A DNA stretch of 64,000 bases, taken from Gaertneriomyces semiglobifer (taxonomy: Eukaryota > Chytridiomycota > Chytridiomycetes > Spizellomycetales > Spizellomycetaceae). Shown here in pieces: positions 1 to 9,781 of the stretch. The notes beneath the pieces are model-generated. The model was not told the origin of the DNA. It saw only the letters and a list, made by a program, of their open reading frames with translations, and made no database searches. A program made the translations under genes and the position numbers. Numbering within the stretch: the first letter of the stretch is position 1; every line of letters starts with the position of its first letter. The stretch is taken from positions 62,001 through 126,000 of the forward strand of contig JAHLKF010000001.1 of assembly GCA_025558075.1 (NCBI GenBank), given 5' to 3'.

Positions 1-1694
1 GGGACTCCTCTGCTTGCCGGAACCATTACACAACCCAATGGTAACGTCCCGGAACTAAAGCCGCCTAGGCTGCTTTACTTGGACCACATTCGCGGCCTTC
101 TTATGGTGTTGCAGTCTATTGATCGTAAGCCTTATCTCGTCGTCTTGCGCATTGCATAATCAATTCTAAAGATTCTGCGTCTTGCCAGACTCTCGCATGT
201 TCTTGTCGCGAATGGTTGTCAAGCACGAAGAGTGGTGGTCTATGCCAGACTTTGAAGGTTCTCTTTATCATTGGTTTGTTCGCTTCCTCAGCGCAGTATG
301 TGCTCCAGGTAACTTCAGAGTCCGTTCTGGTCAAACAAACGCATCGCGATGATTGACTTTGCTTATTTTGTGATGCAGGGTTCATGGCGACAATGGGTAT
401 GAGTATTGTACTGTTTACCATGAGCCGACACAGAATTGGGTGGAGTTGGCCAACGATCCTCAAGCACTTCTTTATACGGGGCGCTGTTCTGGTGGCATTC
501 AATTTCGTCACCGTTGGCAGTGAGTACCACAAATCCGTTCCACTTGTGAGGCTGCCTTATGATATTAATCCTTCTAATCAGGCATCAGGCTGATTACCAC
601 TGTACTGTTTGCGCTGGGTGTTGATATCTTCCTCGGAGCGTGCATTGTCAGCCTCGAGGTGTTAACATCCGAACGAGTCGCGTCAAAGCTCTCTCAAACA
701 AGATCTCCGACCGAGGCGCTGCGCCAAGCCGTTGGCTTTTCTATCGGCTGCTACTGTCTCGCAGTCGCTGTCATCACCGTTCTTCCCAGCTGGTATACGC
801 CTTCCCCTGAGCATGCGAACGATCACTGGAATTGGTTGTACCGATTATTGTTCTTACCGCAGATGTTTCAACCGGCAGAAACTGGATGGCTATACAGCAT
901 GTATCCACCGATTCCATGGTTGGGAATGGTACTGTGGGGTGTGGCGCTGCAACGTGCGATAACTGTCTATCAACTCAAAACTAGGACTGTCGGGATTCTA
1001 CATGCGGTAGGTCCAATTTATGCGCTTTTCGAACTTTCTCACAGGATTGTGTGCTTACTGATGTCATTGAAAGGCTCTTGCGGTAGCGATGTGGCTCATC
1101 TTCATCCCCGTGCGCCTCAACCTTGGTTTCGGAAATATCAACCCTGGTCAACTTCATCCTTCTCCGCGAGAGTCGATCATTAATTTCTTTAACCTGACCA
1201 AGTACGTAGTATTTGAACCTCCTGCACATCGCCTTGCATTTGTTAACATTGCCAGCAGATATCCCCCGTCTGTCGCGTACACAACGTGTATGCTTGGGTT
1301 GGTTCATGCCTACTGTGCCTTATTTATCCTTCTTGAGCTGAAGCTGAAGGAGACTATCTGGGCGTCTCCGCGCAACCCATTGACCGTATTTGGGCGATCT
1401 GCATTCTTTTTCTGTGAGTACGGCTTGCGTCTTCGTATTCCATTGAAAGTATGTTGACGGTTGCTGTTGTTAGATGTCCTACACTTCTATGTCTTTGCCC
1501 TCTTTAGAAAAGTGCTCTACTGGGTTGGAGCTGTTCGCGGAAGTTCCGCATGGGAAGATCAAAGTGGTAATTTGCCCGACGGTTGGTATTGGGTGTGCTG
1601 GTTGATCGGTCTGGCTATTCTATACGCTGCTTGTGCCCGATACTACAAATTCAAGTCGGGCACCTCACCGGAATCAATATTTAGATTCTTCTAA
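1..1694 (+). CDS. DUF1624/HGSNAT-like multi-pass membrane acyltransferase, 5'-truncated by window edge
   Basis: Seven exons can be joined in frame: 1-124, 189-308, 379-519, 582-1006, 1074-1201, 1259-1413 and 1474-1694; the start lies left of the window. The protein opens with LDHIRGLLMVLQSID, continues with HEEWWSMPDF and CAPGFMATMG, and later has PPIPWLGMVLWG and KYPPSVAY. This order of motifs is that of the DUF1624/heparan-alpha-glucosaminide N-acetyltransferase-like family, polytopic membrane proteins with a conserved His in the first helix. Human HGSNAT moves an acetyl group across the lysosomal membrane; the substrate of fungal members is not known to me. Hydrophobic stretches recur through all exons, and the short hydrophilic tail ends in a basic/Phe-rich segment. 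The family call is by motif order only. It converges with the next gene, with 197 bp between the stops. Confidence 0.75.
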
Positions 1695-1891
1695 GGTACA
1701 TAGAGACATTAGCCATAGACAACATGCTGATGACATTCACATGCGACTCATTCGAGTCTATTGGGAAATGCATTGTAGACATCCGAGTCCAGTAGGGAGG
1801 TGATGTATGTTAAATAAAATGCCATATTATACATAGCCTTGGGTACTGAGCTCATTGGCTAGATAACGGGGGATAAACTCCAGACAGCTAA

Positions 1892-2350
1892 TCACCACAT
1901 GGCCTTGCGCATCATCCTGTCGATCTTGACCTTCTTCTGGCCTGGAGCTAGGGCCTCCCACTGCCTGTCCTGCTCTTGCTTCAACATCTCCCGTCTATCT
2001 TGCGGACATTTGACTATTCTCATTATTGTAGTCGCATGGACATTGAATTTTCTGGCTAGCTGTTGTACCGTCCATGTGTCTGGGTCTTCTGTTCTCAAAG
2101 TTCTGATCTTGTCTTCTTTTTCGGGTGTTAACGTTACCGTCGGCTGAAGTTTCTTCAAAAGTGGCGGGAGGCGTGCAGATTCCGTGGTTTTCTTAGCAGC
2201 TTGGTTTTCCGCTCGGCGAAAGATGAGTTTGCTTCCATCGTCCAGTTGGATGCGAGGAGTGTCGGTTGGTGTGTTGAAGGAATAAAAGGAACGAGTGCAA
2301 GCTCGAAGGTGAAGGCTTAGCCGGCTCCTTGTCGTGTATCGAACCAGCAT
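1892..2350 (-). CDS. MRPL20: Mitochondrial large-subunit ribosomal protein mL58 (MRPL20 family)
   Basis: Single exon, 152 aa. The frame is open further upstream, but the ATG at 2350 begins an Arg/Ser-rich, acid-poor segment (MLVRYTTRSRLS) typical of a mitochondrial presequence, so I chose that start. The core carries LTPEKEDKIRTLRTEDPDTW followed by a helix-turn-helix-like LARKFNVHATTIMRIV. This pattern (Thr-Pro-Glu-Lys, then Leu-Arg-x-Glu-Asp-Pro, then a short HTH) is that of fungal MRP-L20/mL58. It would be a structural protein of the mitochondrial 54S ribosomal subunit. It is one of three mitoribosomal genes in the window, which are not adjacent. The Lys-rich C-terminus (KKVKIDRMMRKAMW) fits an rRNA-binding tail. 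Confidence 0.8.
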   Translation of the reverse strand: MLVRYTTRSRLSLHLRACTRSFYSFNTPTDTPRIQLDDGSKLIFRRAENQAAKKTTESARLPPLLKKLQPTVTLTPEKEDKIRTLRTEDPDTWTVQQLARKFNVHATTIMRIVKCPQDRREMLKQEQDRQWEALAPGQKKVKIDRMMRKAMW

Positions 2351-3120
2351 TGCGCTATGTTGAAATGGCGACTGATGGTGTATTAGTGCTTCCTGATGCG
2401 GGAAATGGACTCTTGTCGGTTGAAAAAGGAAATGGAAAATCTCCGGTTGAACGCACCAGGTTCTTGGCAATTGGCATACCGCGAAAGCGAAAAGCGATAC
2501 TTCGCACCCGCTTATGATCCCTAGTTTGATTCTGCCAAGAGCTAATGAGCCTCGCAAACCGTTCTCTCAGAGATAGGGCTGTTTGATGTGCAGAGGACGA
2601 GCTCACGCAAGTCTTACAGCACCTGTTTTGGGCAATGCAAAGTCGGATCAGATGCTCCTTCGCTTTTTTCCTGGAACTGGGAAATATTTAAAAGCCGTGC
2701 AATGGGATGCTATCTCGCAATACGGATCGCCTTGAAGTGCGGCGTGGCCACTACCCTCTGTCAATCAACGCTGTGATAGCTGGACATTATAGTACCGTAT
2801 TGGCGGCGTCGTACACCGCTTACCTGTTGTTCATGGACGCTCCCCTTGTAGTAAACAAGGTGCCGAAGGCATAGAACGATGCGGATTGGACATGATTCGT
2901 TACCACAACTGATGCATTTTTCGCGGCCTGGCCACCGTTCAAGGAGCCTATCCGGTGGTACCTACTAGCCTTGAGAAGAAGCATTGTAAACTGTTACAAG
3001 TGAGATAAGCACGCAGCGCGGATTGGAAAACCTAAAAACCGAGCGTCCACCGCAGCGATGTATTTAGGCAGAATTCACAGAAGAGAAAGTAACAATGATG
3101 TCGTGGTAACCGGGCCTGAT
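2351..3120. other. Intergenic stretch between mL58 and V-ATPase E
   Basis: About 770 bp upstream of the mL58 start and downstream of the V-ATPase subunit E stop. Short open frames on both strands have no recognisable domain and no splice-linked continuation. I see no RNA gene or repeat; the promoter of mL58 must lie here. Confidence 0.5.
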
Positions 3121-4127
3121 CTAGTTGTAGAACTTCCTGTTGGGAGAGGGTCCGAAAAGCAGGATCCGAATGTCAGGGAGCATCTAGGAAATTACAAAGA
3201 GCGTGAACACCCAACAATGACTCCACGAAGCATGCATTCTTGCAATGTTTCAGCAAAACCTACCTGTTCGCCACAGAGCTCCAAGCGGTTCTCCAAGGTA
3301 CTGCTAACCCTAATTCTCCCCTCATGCGCACCTACAACCACACCGCCGGCACAATCCTCACTCAACCCGCTCTCGACAGTCAAATTCACCTTGGTCCCAG
3401 TCTCCTTGGTAAAAGCGTCCGCGATCTGTGGCAACAGTGACTGGATGGTGTCAATATCATCTGCACGCGCGGTGACGGTAATCTTCGATTCCATCAACTG
3501 GAATAACGACTGTAGGATGAGATTATGTAGAAGCTCCTTATATTGCTCTTGGTTCTGGCGAATAGTGATGAGGCGCTTCCTTGCTTCGGACATGAGAGAG
3601 TCTAAAACTTGCTGTCGTGCTTGAAGGACCCGCAATCGACATTTGTTGACGTGATTAGATTGTTGAATTTTCCGTTGTACCTCAGCCTGCTTCATTTTCT
3701 TCTGGTAAAATGCCTCAATTGCGATGGTCTCATGACGGACGATCTTGGCTTTTTCGATGTTGAACTCCTCATCAGCTTTGATCTTGATTTCGCGCGCCTT
3801 TTCGAGGGCCTCCTGCTTGATGAATGACACCTAAGATAGCTAAGCATTAGCAAAAGGTATAGCTGCAAGCTTGCATAGGCTTTAATCGCTCCTAAGGTTC
3901 TTTATGATGCAACCCTCGGCGCAAAACTTCTCAGTATCTGGCTGGAAAATTCACGCAACGCTCTGCCATAACCATGCACACTGCAAGATTCCTCCATCAA
4001 ATATCACGGAGGTCATTGACCAGCCCACAATATCCTTCCGCATTCTCCCAATTGGAAACGCGCATTGGACACTCACCATTTTGTTCATCTCTTGCGCAAC
4101 CTCATTATCATTTAGCCGCCCCGCCAT
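3121..4127 (-). CDS. VMA4: V-type proton ATPase subunit E
   Basis: Three exons on the minus strand: 4077-4127, 3264-3830 and 3121-3183, giving 226 aa, the usual family length. Exon 1 encodes MAGRLNDNEVAQEMNKM and joins to VSFIKQEALEKAREI. The last exon encodes MLPDIRILLFGPSPN, the conserved C-terminus, so the longer read-through of exon 2 past 3264 is intron. Subunit E is a long helix plus a globular head and pairs with subunit G as a peripheral stalk of the vacuolar proton pump, holding the V1 head against the membrane sector. The coiled region rich in Lys/Glu/Ala and the C-terminal TVESGLSEDCAGGVVV stretch match. The first intron is long for this genome (246 bp). The start is 285 bp from the divergent SPT4 start, so the two probably share a promoter region. 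Confidence 0.92.
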
Positions 4128-4412
4128 TTTGACTAATCGTGCTTTCTTTTCGAATTGAGAGTTGCCGTAATGCTTGCTAGTCCACTGAATCTATGTATCG
4201 CTCCACTTGCTCTCGTCTGTGTTGGTCGCTCCCTTGCCAGTTGCAAGTGCGCGTAATAGCCTTGACAGACCCACGACGCGGCTGGCTCAGTGTTAGGGTT
4301 CTCACAGCGACAGCGTTCCAATTGCCACTGCGAACCAACCTTCCCGTATTTTGACAAAGAAGGTAACGTTGATCCGGCAACAAGTCTCATTGCTCGTTCG
4401 GACCATCTAGCC

Positions 4413-4796
4413 ATGAACGCCGCAGACTCAATCAACCCTGAAGCAACCGTCCTACCGATAGATAAAGACCGTCGACGATTAAGAGCGTGTCTCCTGTGCG
4501 GCTTGATAAAATCAGCGTCTCAGTTCCGCTCGCACGGTTGTGAAAATTGTGATGCCGTTCTCAACATGAAAGATAGACCCAAGCGAGTGAACGAATGCAC
4601 CTCTGCAACCTTCGACGGCATAATCGCCCAGATGCGACCGGAAGCTTCTTGGGTATCGCGATGGCAGAGAACGGACAAGTTTGTCAAGGGAATGTACGCT
4701 ATTAGAGTATCAGGGAGATTATCTGCGGAGCTGGAAGAACGCCTGTTGGACAGAGGCATCAAGTATCGTCCGCGAGATGGAAGCGTTCGGGATTAG
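4413..4796 (+). CDS. SPT4: Transcription elongation factor SPT4
   Basis: Single exon, 127 aa. The frame is open upstream, but the ATG at 4413 gives a protein of normal length, starting about 25 residues before the zinc finger. Cysteines at 26, 29, 43 and 46 (CLLC ... CENC) form the Cys4 zinc finger. The following LNMKDRPKRVNECTSATFDG and ASWVSRWQRTDKFVKGMYA are the Spt4 core that binds the NGN domain of Spt5. Spt4-Spt5 (DSIF) rides on RNA polymerase II and I, promotes processivity and couples elongation to RNA processing. The gene is divergent from V-ATPase E. Confidence 0.93.
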   Translation: MNAADSINPEATVLPIDKDRRRLRACLLCGLIKSASQFRSHGCENCDAVLNMKDRPKRVNECTSATFDGIIAQMRPEASWVSRWQRTDKFVKGMYAIRVSGRLSAELEERLLDRGIKYRPRDGSVRD

Positions 4797-4948
4797 TTTC
4801 CCGGACAGTTGCGAGTGTACATAGGCTTATTGTGTGTGATTCCATTGTAATGTTGACAAGGCTTGCGTTTAGCGTATATGAACAGATTCTATTTATTCAC
4901 CCGCCAGTCAAATTGTCACACGTAAGAATCAGTCACATACGACCGACA

Positions 4949-7900
4949 TCACTCTTGCCTGCACCTGAATCCGCTGGCAGGAGCTCCAATCCTTGAGATC
5001 TCACATATGCTGCATAGAGTTCCTGAATGCTCTGGCTTGTACGAAGTCCGGCAGAATGGACACTGAACACTTGGGCTACCCCGGTATATCGGTGTATACG
5101 ATATACCGCAGACCACGAACGGATTGTACTGGTCATATTCTATTTGAGTAGAGTCCGTCGGGTTGTTCCCGCAGTGCTGGATGATGGCACGAGCCTGTGC
5201 GGAAGTGGCGTTAGAGATATGGAGACGTTTCTGCACCAGTACGCTCTACGTAACATACCTTCTGACCAAGTCCTTGCGGAGGGTTGAGTTCTAACAGTCG
5301 TCGCGCGAACAGTGAAGCAAGCGCCAAATTCCTGACCTTCGCGCATAACGACGCGGCCTGCAGAAGTGTTAGTTGCAAGTGTGCCGGCTGTAGATGACAG
5401 TGTGTATAGTACGCCGCGAGTTCCAGAACACGCGTCGGATCGCTTTCCAACGACAGCGTACGACGTGTAAGGTCCATCTTTAAGCCCAGAATATACTCCC
5501 GGCAGGTATCGACCAACTGTTGAATTTGGGCCTCTTCGTCAACAGTATCCACGACTGTCAAGATAATCGAATACAGTACGGATTTGTATACCATAAGCGC
5601 GTCAGAGAACTTCCCCGCCGTGGTTGCTGCATACGCCTCTTGAAGTTTACTAGTCAAATCTGTTAACTTGAACGTGGCAGCTGGAAGGCTCCTTGATCCG
5701 GCACGCTGCAGCGGAAGAGCCAAGGGCGGTACCGAGGCGTTCGCTGGGATGTACGCTTTTGCCGCAACACTTGCTTGCATGAACAGCGGCCTCAATGGAG
5801 CAAAATTCGCGGCTCCGATCTGTCTATTCAGTAGCTGCATGGCACTGTCGAAGGAACCTGCCGCCGCATGATCCGCAGCCAGTGCGGAATTCTGCACCCA
5901 ATTATCTGCAAAACTTTTTCCAGGTAATGGCGGAACGAAGGTGTTGCTGTCCCCTGCGGTGACAGGAGCTGTCTCTGCGGACGCCGTAGGAAGCTCAAAG
6001 TCACCCCCAAAGTCCCAGCCACCACCTTCCGGCATTACCTCGCCAGCCGAGTCTCCGGTGTCGGCAGCTTGGCTTTGTACTTGAGCCGCATCCGCCTCAG
6101 CATTAGCCCATTGGTTGGCCTCTTGCATCAGCTCCGATTCTGCCGTGGGCTGTGAAGCGTCCGCAGGAGCATTGCCTAATAGCCCTTCTTCAAAGAATGA
6201 GCGTGCGATAGGCAGATGTGGCCAGTTGATATCGTGTTGGCGTAGTATTGGGGTGGGCGTCTTCAACAATTCACCTCCCTGTGGCATATCAGGTTCAGAT
6301 TCACGTCCAGCAGCTGCCAAAATTTCATTGGCTTCCTCCGCGAGCCCATGCGTGCGAGCAGCCAAGTAAGCCAGAGGTACTGATCGTAGACCGATTAGAA
6401 GTAGCGCGGCCTCGACTGAAGCATAAATTGTACTCACGCTGTCCTACTTCCTTCAACAAAGCAACCTGCTTGTCAACATCGCCGAGATAAAGAGCGTTGT
6501 GATAACGCGACATGTGATCGTTCCGCATTTCCGCGATTTTCAACATCTTTCTAAGCTTGTCCATGTTTCCCGTAACAAGATACAAGAACGACAAACGTTC
6601 GAAATTTTTCGTTCTTTGATATGCCATTTCCAAAATTTGATGATTGCCCTGCTTCAAGGACGCTTCCGCCAAGGCTCTCCAGCATTCTTCCTTGTCGACT
6701 GCCTTCGCAGTCTCCAACGCCACTTGAAGGTTGCCACATTCAATTGCGAGTTCAAAACGGGTGGTTGGGTCTTTGACAAAGTGCAAGGCGACCTCCGGGT
6801 AACCCTTTCTCTGTAGGTATGCAATGATGGACTGACCGACGAGATTGGACGTCCGTATAAGATGAAGCACTTCATTGTAATTCTTCTTTTCAAGTGCAAG
6901 CTTGAACCGGTAATCCGTGGGGTCGATCGTGAACACGCGAACCCTTCCTTCTCGATCGAGGCAGGTGATATTCTTGCCCTTGGCTTTAGCCAAGTACACG
7001 GGTTGATCAATTGTTCGGATGATGCCGTTATCCCTAATGATCAGCAAGTAAGCATGCAAAGTTACTGTTGAGAGGTTACCACCAGCTATTACCCGTATGG
7101 AAGCGTATACTTGATGTGGTTTAGAGTAGTGTAGATGAAAGATCCAACCTCATCCCATACTCCACTTTTGATTTTTATTGTCTCGTGAATGAGGCATAAT
7201 TGTTCCAACTGTTTGTCGGCGATGACAAGCGTATGTTTGCTCAGGAGCGCAACTAAAGACATGTCTGGCGACCACACCGCTGAGCGCACTCCATTTACAG
7301 TGAGTTCCGCAATGGTAGAGCGAAGTTCCATGTCGAAAAGAACAACGGACGTTGCGGAGGTTAGCAGCAGTGTCCGCCCCCCACCGAAGAACATATCGTT
7401 CACAACAACAGGCGGTTTGAGGACTCTGACTACCTCATTGTTCATGTCTTTAATTGATATCGTTTGTGCCTGCTTGTCAAGTACCGCAAATCTATTACGG
7501 GCAACGAAGACGGCGGACTGCCCCGTTCCGCGCTTTGGGTCCCCTTGAATAGATCCAGACGTGCCCTTGGCCAAGTATAATAGTTCGTACGTGCCACCTT
7601 CCTTCGTTGATGTCATCAGGACCGCGTGCTCAGCAGGGTTGTAAGACATGGTCTTTGGAGGCTGCATTTGCGTGGAGTTGCCGCGCTGAAGAGTCAGTAT
7701 GGGAGAATCATCAGCGGTGCTCAAATCATAGAGGCGCAATTCTTTGTCTCTGCAGTAATAGAGGTTGTTTTGGTGTAGAGAGTGGGCCGGGCGCTCACGT
7801 TCAAGTTTGAACACGATCAGACCTCCATCATGTCCTAACCGTCTCATGTGTTATTATCACTTGTAGCACGTTTCACAAACCACAACGACGTACCTGCAGC

Positions 7901-9085
7901 AAATAAGTTTAATTCCGGGTGAGCGGCCACAATCCAAAAGCGGTCACTCTCGCGTCGGAATGTTTGCAAAGCTGCTGCTCTGGGCATATCCCAAATGCGT
8001 ATAGTCTTGTCCTCCGAGTTACTGATAATAATTTCTTGTCGAGGATGAAAAAGTACAGAAGACACGTTGTTATAGTGCGCGCGGAATGTGTTGACTTCCC
8101 AAGCTCTCGTTTCTGATGACACCGTTTTCAGCTAGGTTGCTTCAGTTAAGGACTTGCAATCGCGCACTCACCATTCATCCGCCATAACTTGATAGTACGG
8201 TCATCGGATCCTGAAACAATGAAAGGCAGAGTTGGATGGAACTGAACCCAATTGACGCCGCGATCATGTCCTTCCAGTACGAACTTGACAGCTGCATCAG
8301 TGTTACCGAACAGATCAGCCTGCGCTCCTGGGCCTCCTCGATAATGATCGAACTCTGCTGGGGCAGCAGTAGGTCCAGCCGCATGCTTCTTTCTGAGACC
8401 TGGTTTATGCAGTGTCTTAACACACTAGTTTGGGTTAAAGCAGACAAAACGAACGACCTGACCTGCAATGTCCCACACGCGGATAGTTTGATCCAAAGAT
8501 GCAGAGACGATCAAGTCTTCCTTCGGGTGAAACTGGGCACACATAACGTAGTGGTTGTGGCCAGTCAAAATCGAGATGCAGTTCCGCGATTGCCAGTTCC
8601 ATATGCGCAACGTCTGATCGTCGGATGCACTAAGTATCCAAGGGTTTTCATGATGGAAAAAGACTGTACGGATATAGTCGATATGGCCAGTAAGAGTGAA
8701 CAAGCATCGTCGTGTCTTCCAGTTCCACACTTTGATTTTGTAATCGTCGCCTCCAGATACGAAAAGCGGTTGACTGGGGTGAAACGCAATTCCCCTGACA
8801 GGGCCTGCTCATGATGAAGGTAAGATCTTGTGCAACTAGCAGTTGTCATGCAAGACTTTGGTGAGTACCTTCATGCTCGTCAAAGCGGTCGATCAGGATG
8901 CCCATCTTGTAGTCCCACAACTGAATAGATCCATTGTGAAGAGATGCTAAAATCCACGGCCGCTTTGGATGAAAGGCCAAGCCCTTCACCCTGCTTGACT
9001 ATGAGTTGCAAAAAGCATCAATTCCACGCCGCATCCTGTGCCAATACGCGCCGGATCCCACCTTTGTCTCAAACTTCGATAACAT
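4949..9085 (-). CDS. COP1: Coatomer subunit alpha (COPI)
   Basis: Nine exons: 9062-9085, 8869-8998, 8463-8804, 8172-8399, 7894-8112, 7093-7834, 6438-7033, 5259-6379 and 4949-5194. They sum to 3648 nt (1215 aa), close to 1224 aa in human COPA. It starts MLSKFETK and has N-terminal WD40 repeats ([54 protein letters not shown]). A second propeller/alpha-solenoid follows ([19 protein letters not shown]), then the C-terminal coatomer alpha domain with [20 protein letters not shown]. Alpha-COP is the Golgi-coat subunit that recognises KKXX retrieval signals with its WD40 domain and binds epsilon-COP through its tail. All introns are 58-64 bp. A protein with a KKXX tail is encoded near 19 kb. Confidence 0.96.
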
Positions 9086-9781
9086 CGTTGAAGCTAACGT
9101 ATGATCACACAGACAAGACGAGCGAAGCAGATACTCGCAAGAGGCAATATGGAAGAGATGAGTGGCTGGCGAAAGTCGTCAGTCGTTTTGAAGTCTCGTC
9201 AAGTTGAGCTAGATCTTCTGCTGGCAATTATCAAGATCGCGTTTCTGCGGCCAAGGGGTACCCCGTATCCCACGACACTTGACACAACGGCTACAGCACA
9301 GCTTAGCCTCCCGAATCCTCTACCCCTCCGGTTCTGGGGCCCAACTCAGAAAGCTGTGTGTCTTGTAAAATCCGGGTAGACCTTTCAATCCCGGTAGCGT
9401 ACGCTTGGCCTTGGAGCCCTTTGGCCGTCAAACGCCATTCCTCGCCGTGTCCTCGACCCGATAGCGGTAGGGTTACTGTCACGTGAACAGTGGTGAGCTA
9501 AGCATTCCCGACCATGAGCGTGTCGCTGACTGGCACAGTCATAAACGTACAGGCACAGTCATGCAACAACTGACATGACATTTGCCTCCCGCGCGAAGCC
9601 TTACAAGACTAGCATCACAGCAGCTATGGGCAACACTGCAAGGACTGGTGAGTGAATTGAAGGAGGGCGCTACTGGCTCTGACTGCAGGGTACCGTCGTC
9701 TGGCTTGTTTGGGGATATCTGCGTCGTTTCGTCCCGTTGTTGCCGTTTGCATACGATCAGATCGTTTTTGGGGTAACGGAC
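9086..9781. other. Intergenic stretch between divergent COPI alpha and SPO11
   Basis: About 700 bp separating two divergent starts. No coding-like frame with a recognisable domain, RNA gene or repeat was seen. A frame is open for 15 codons upstream of the chosen SPO11 start but has no ATG. Confidence 0.5.
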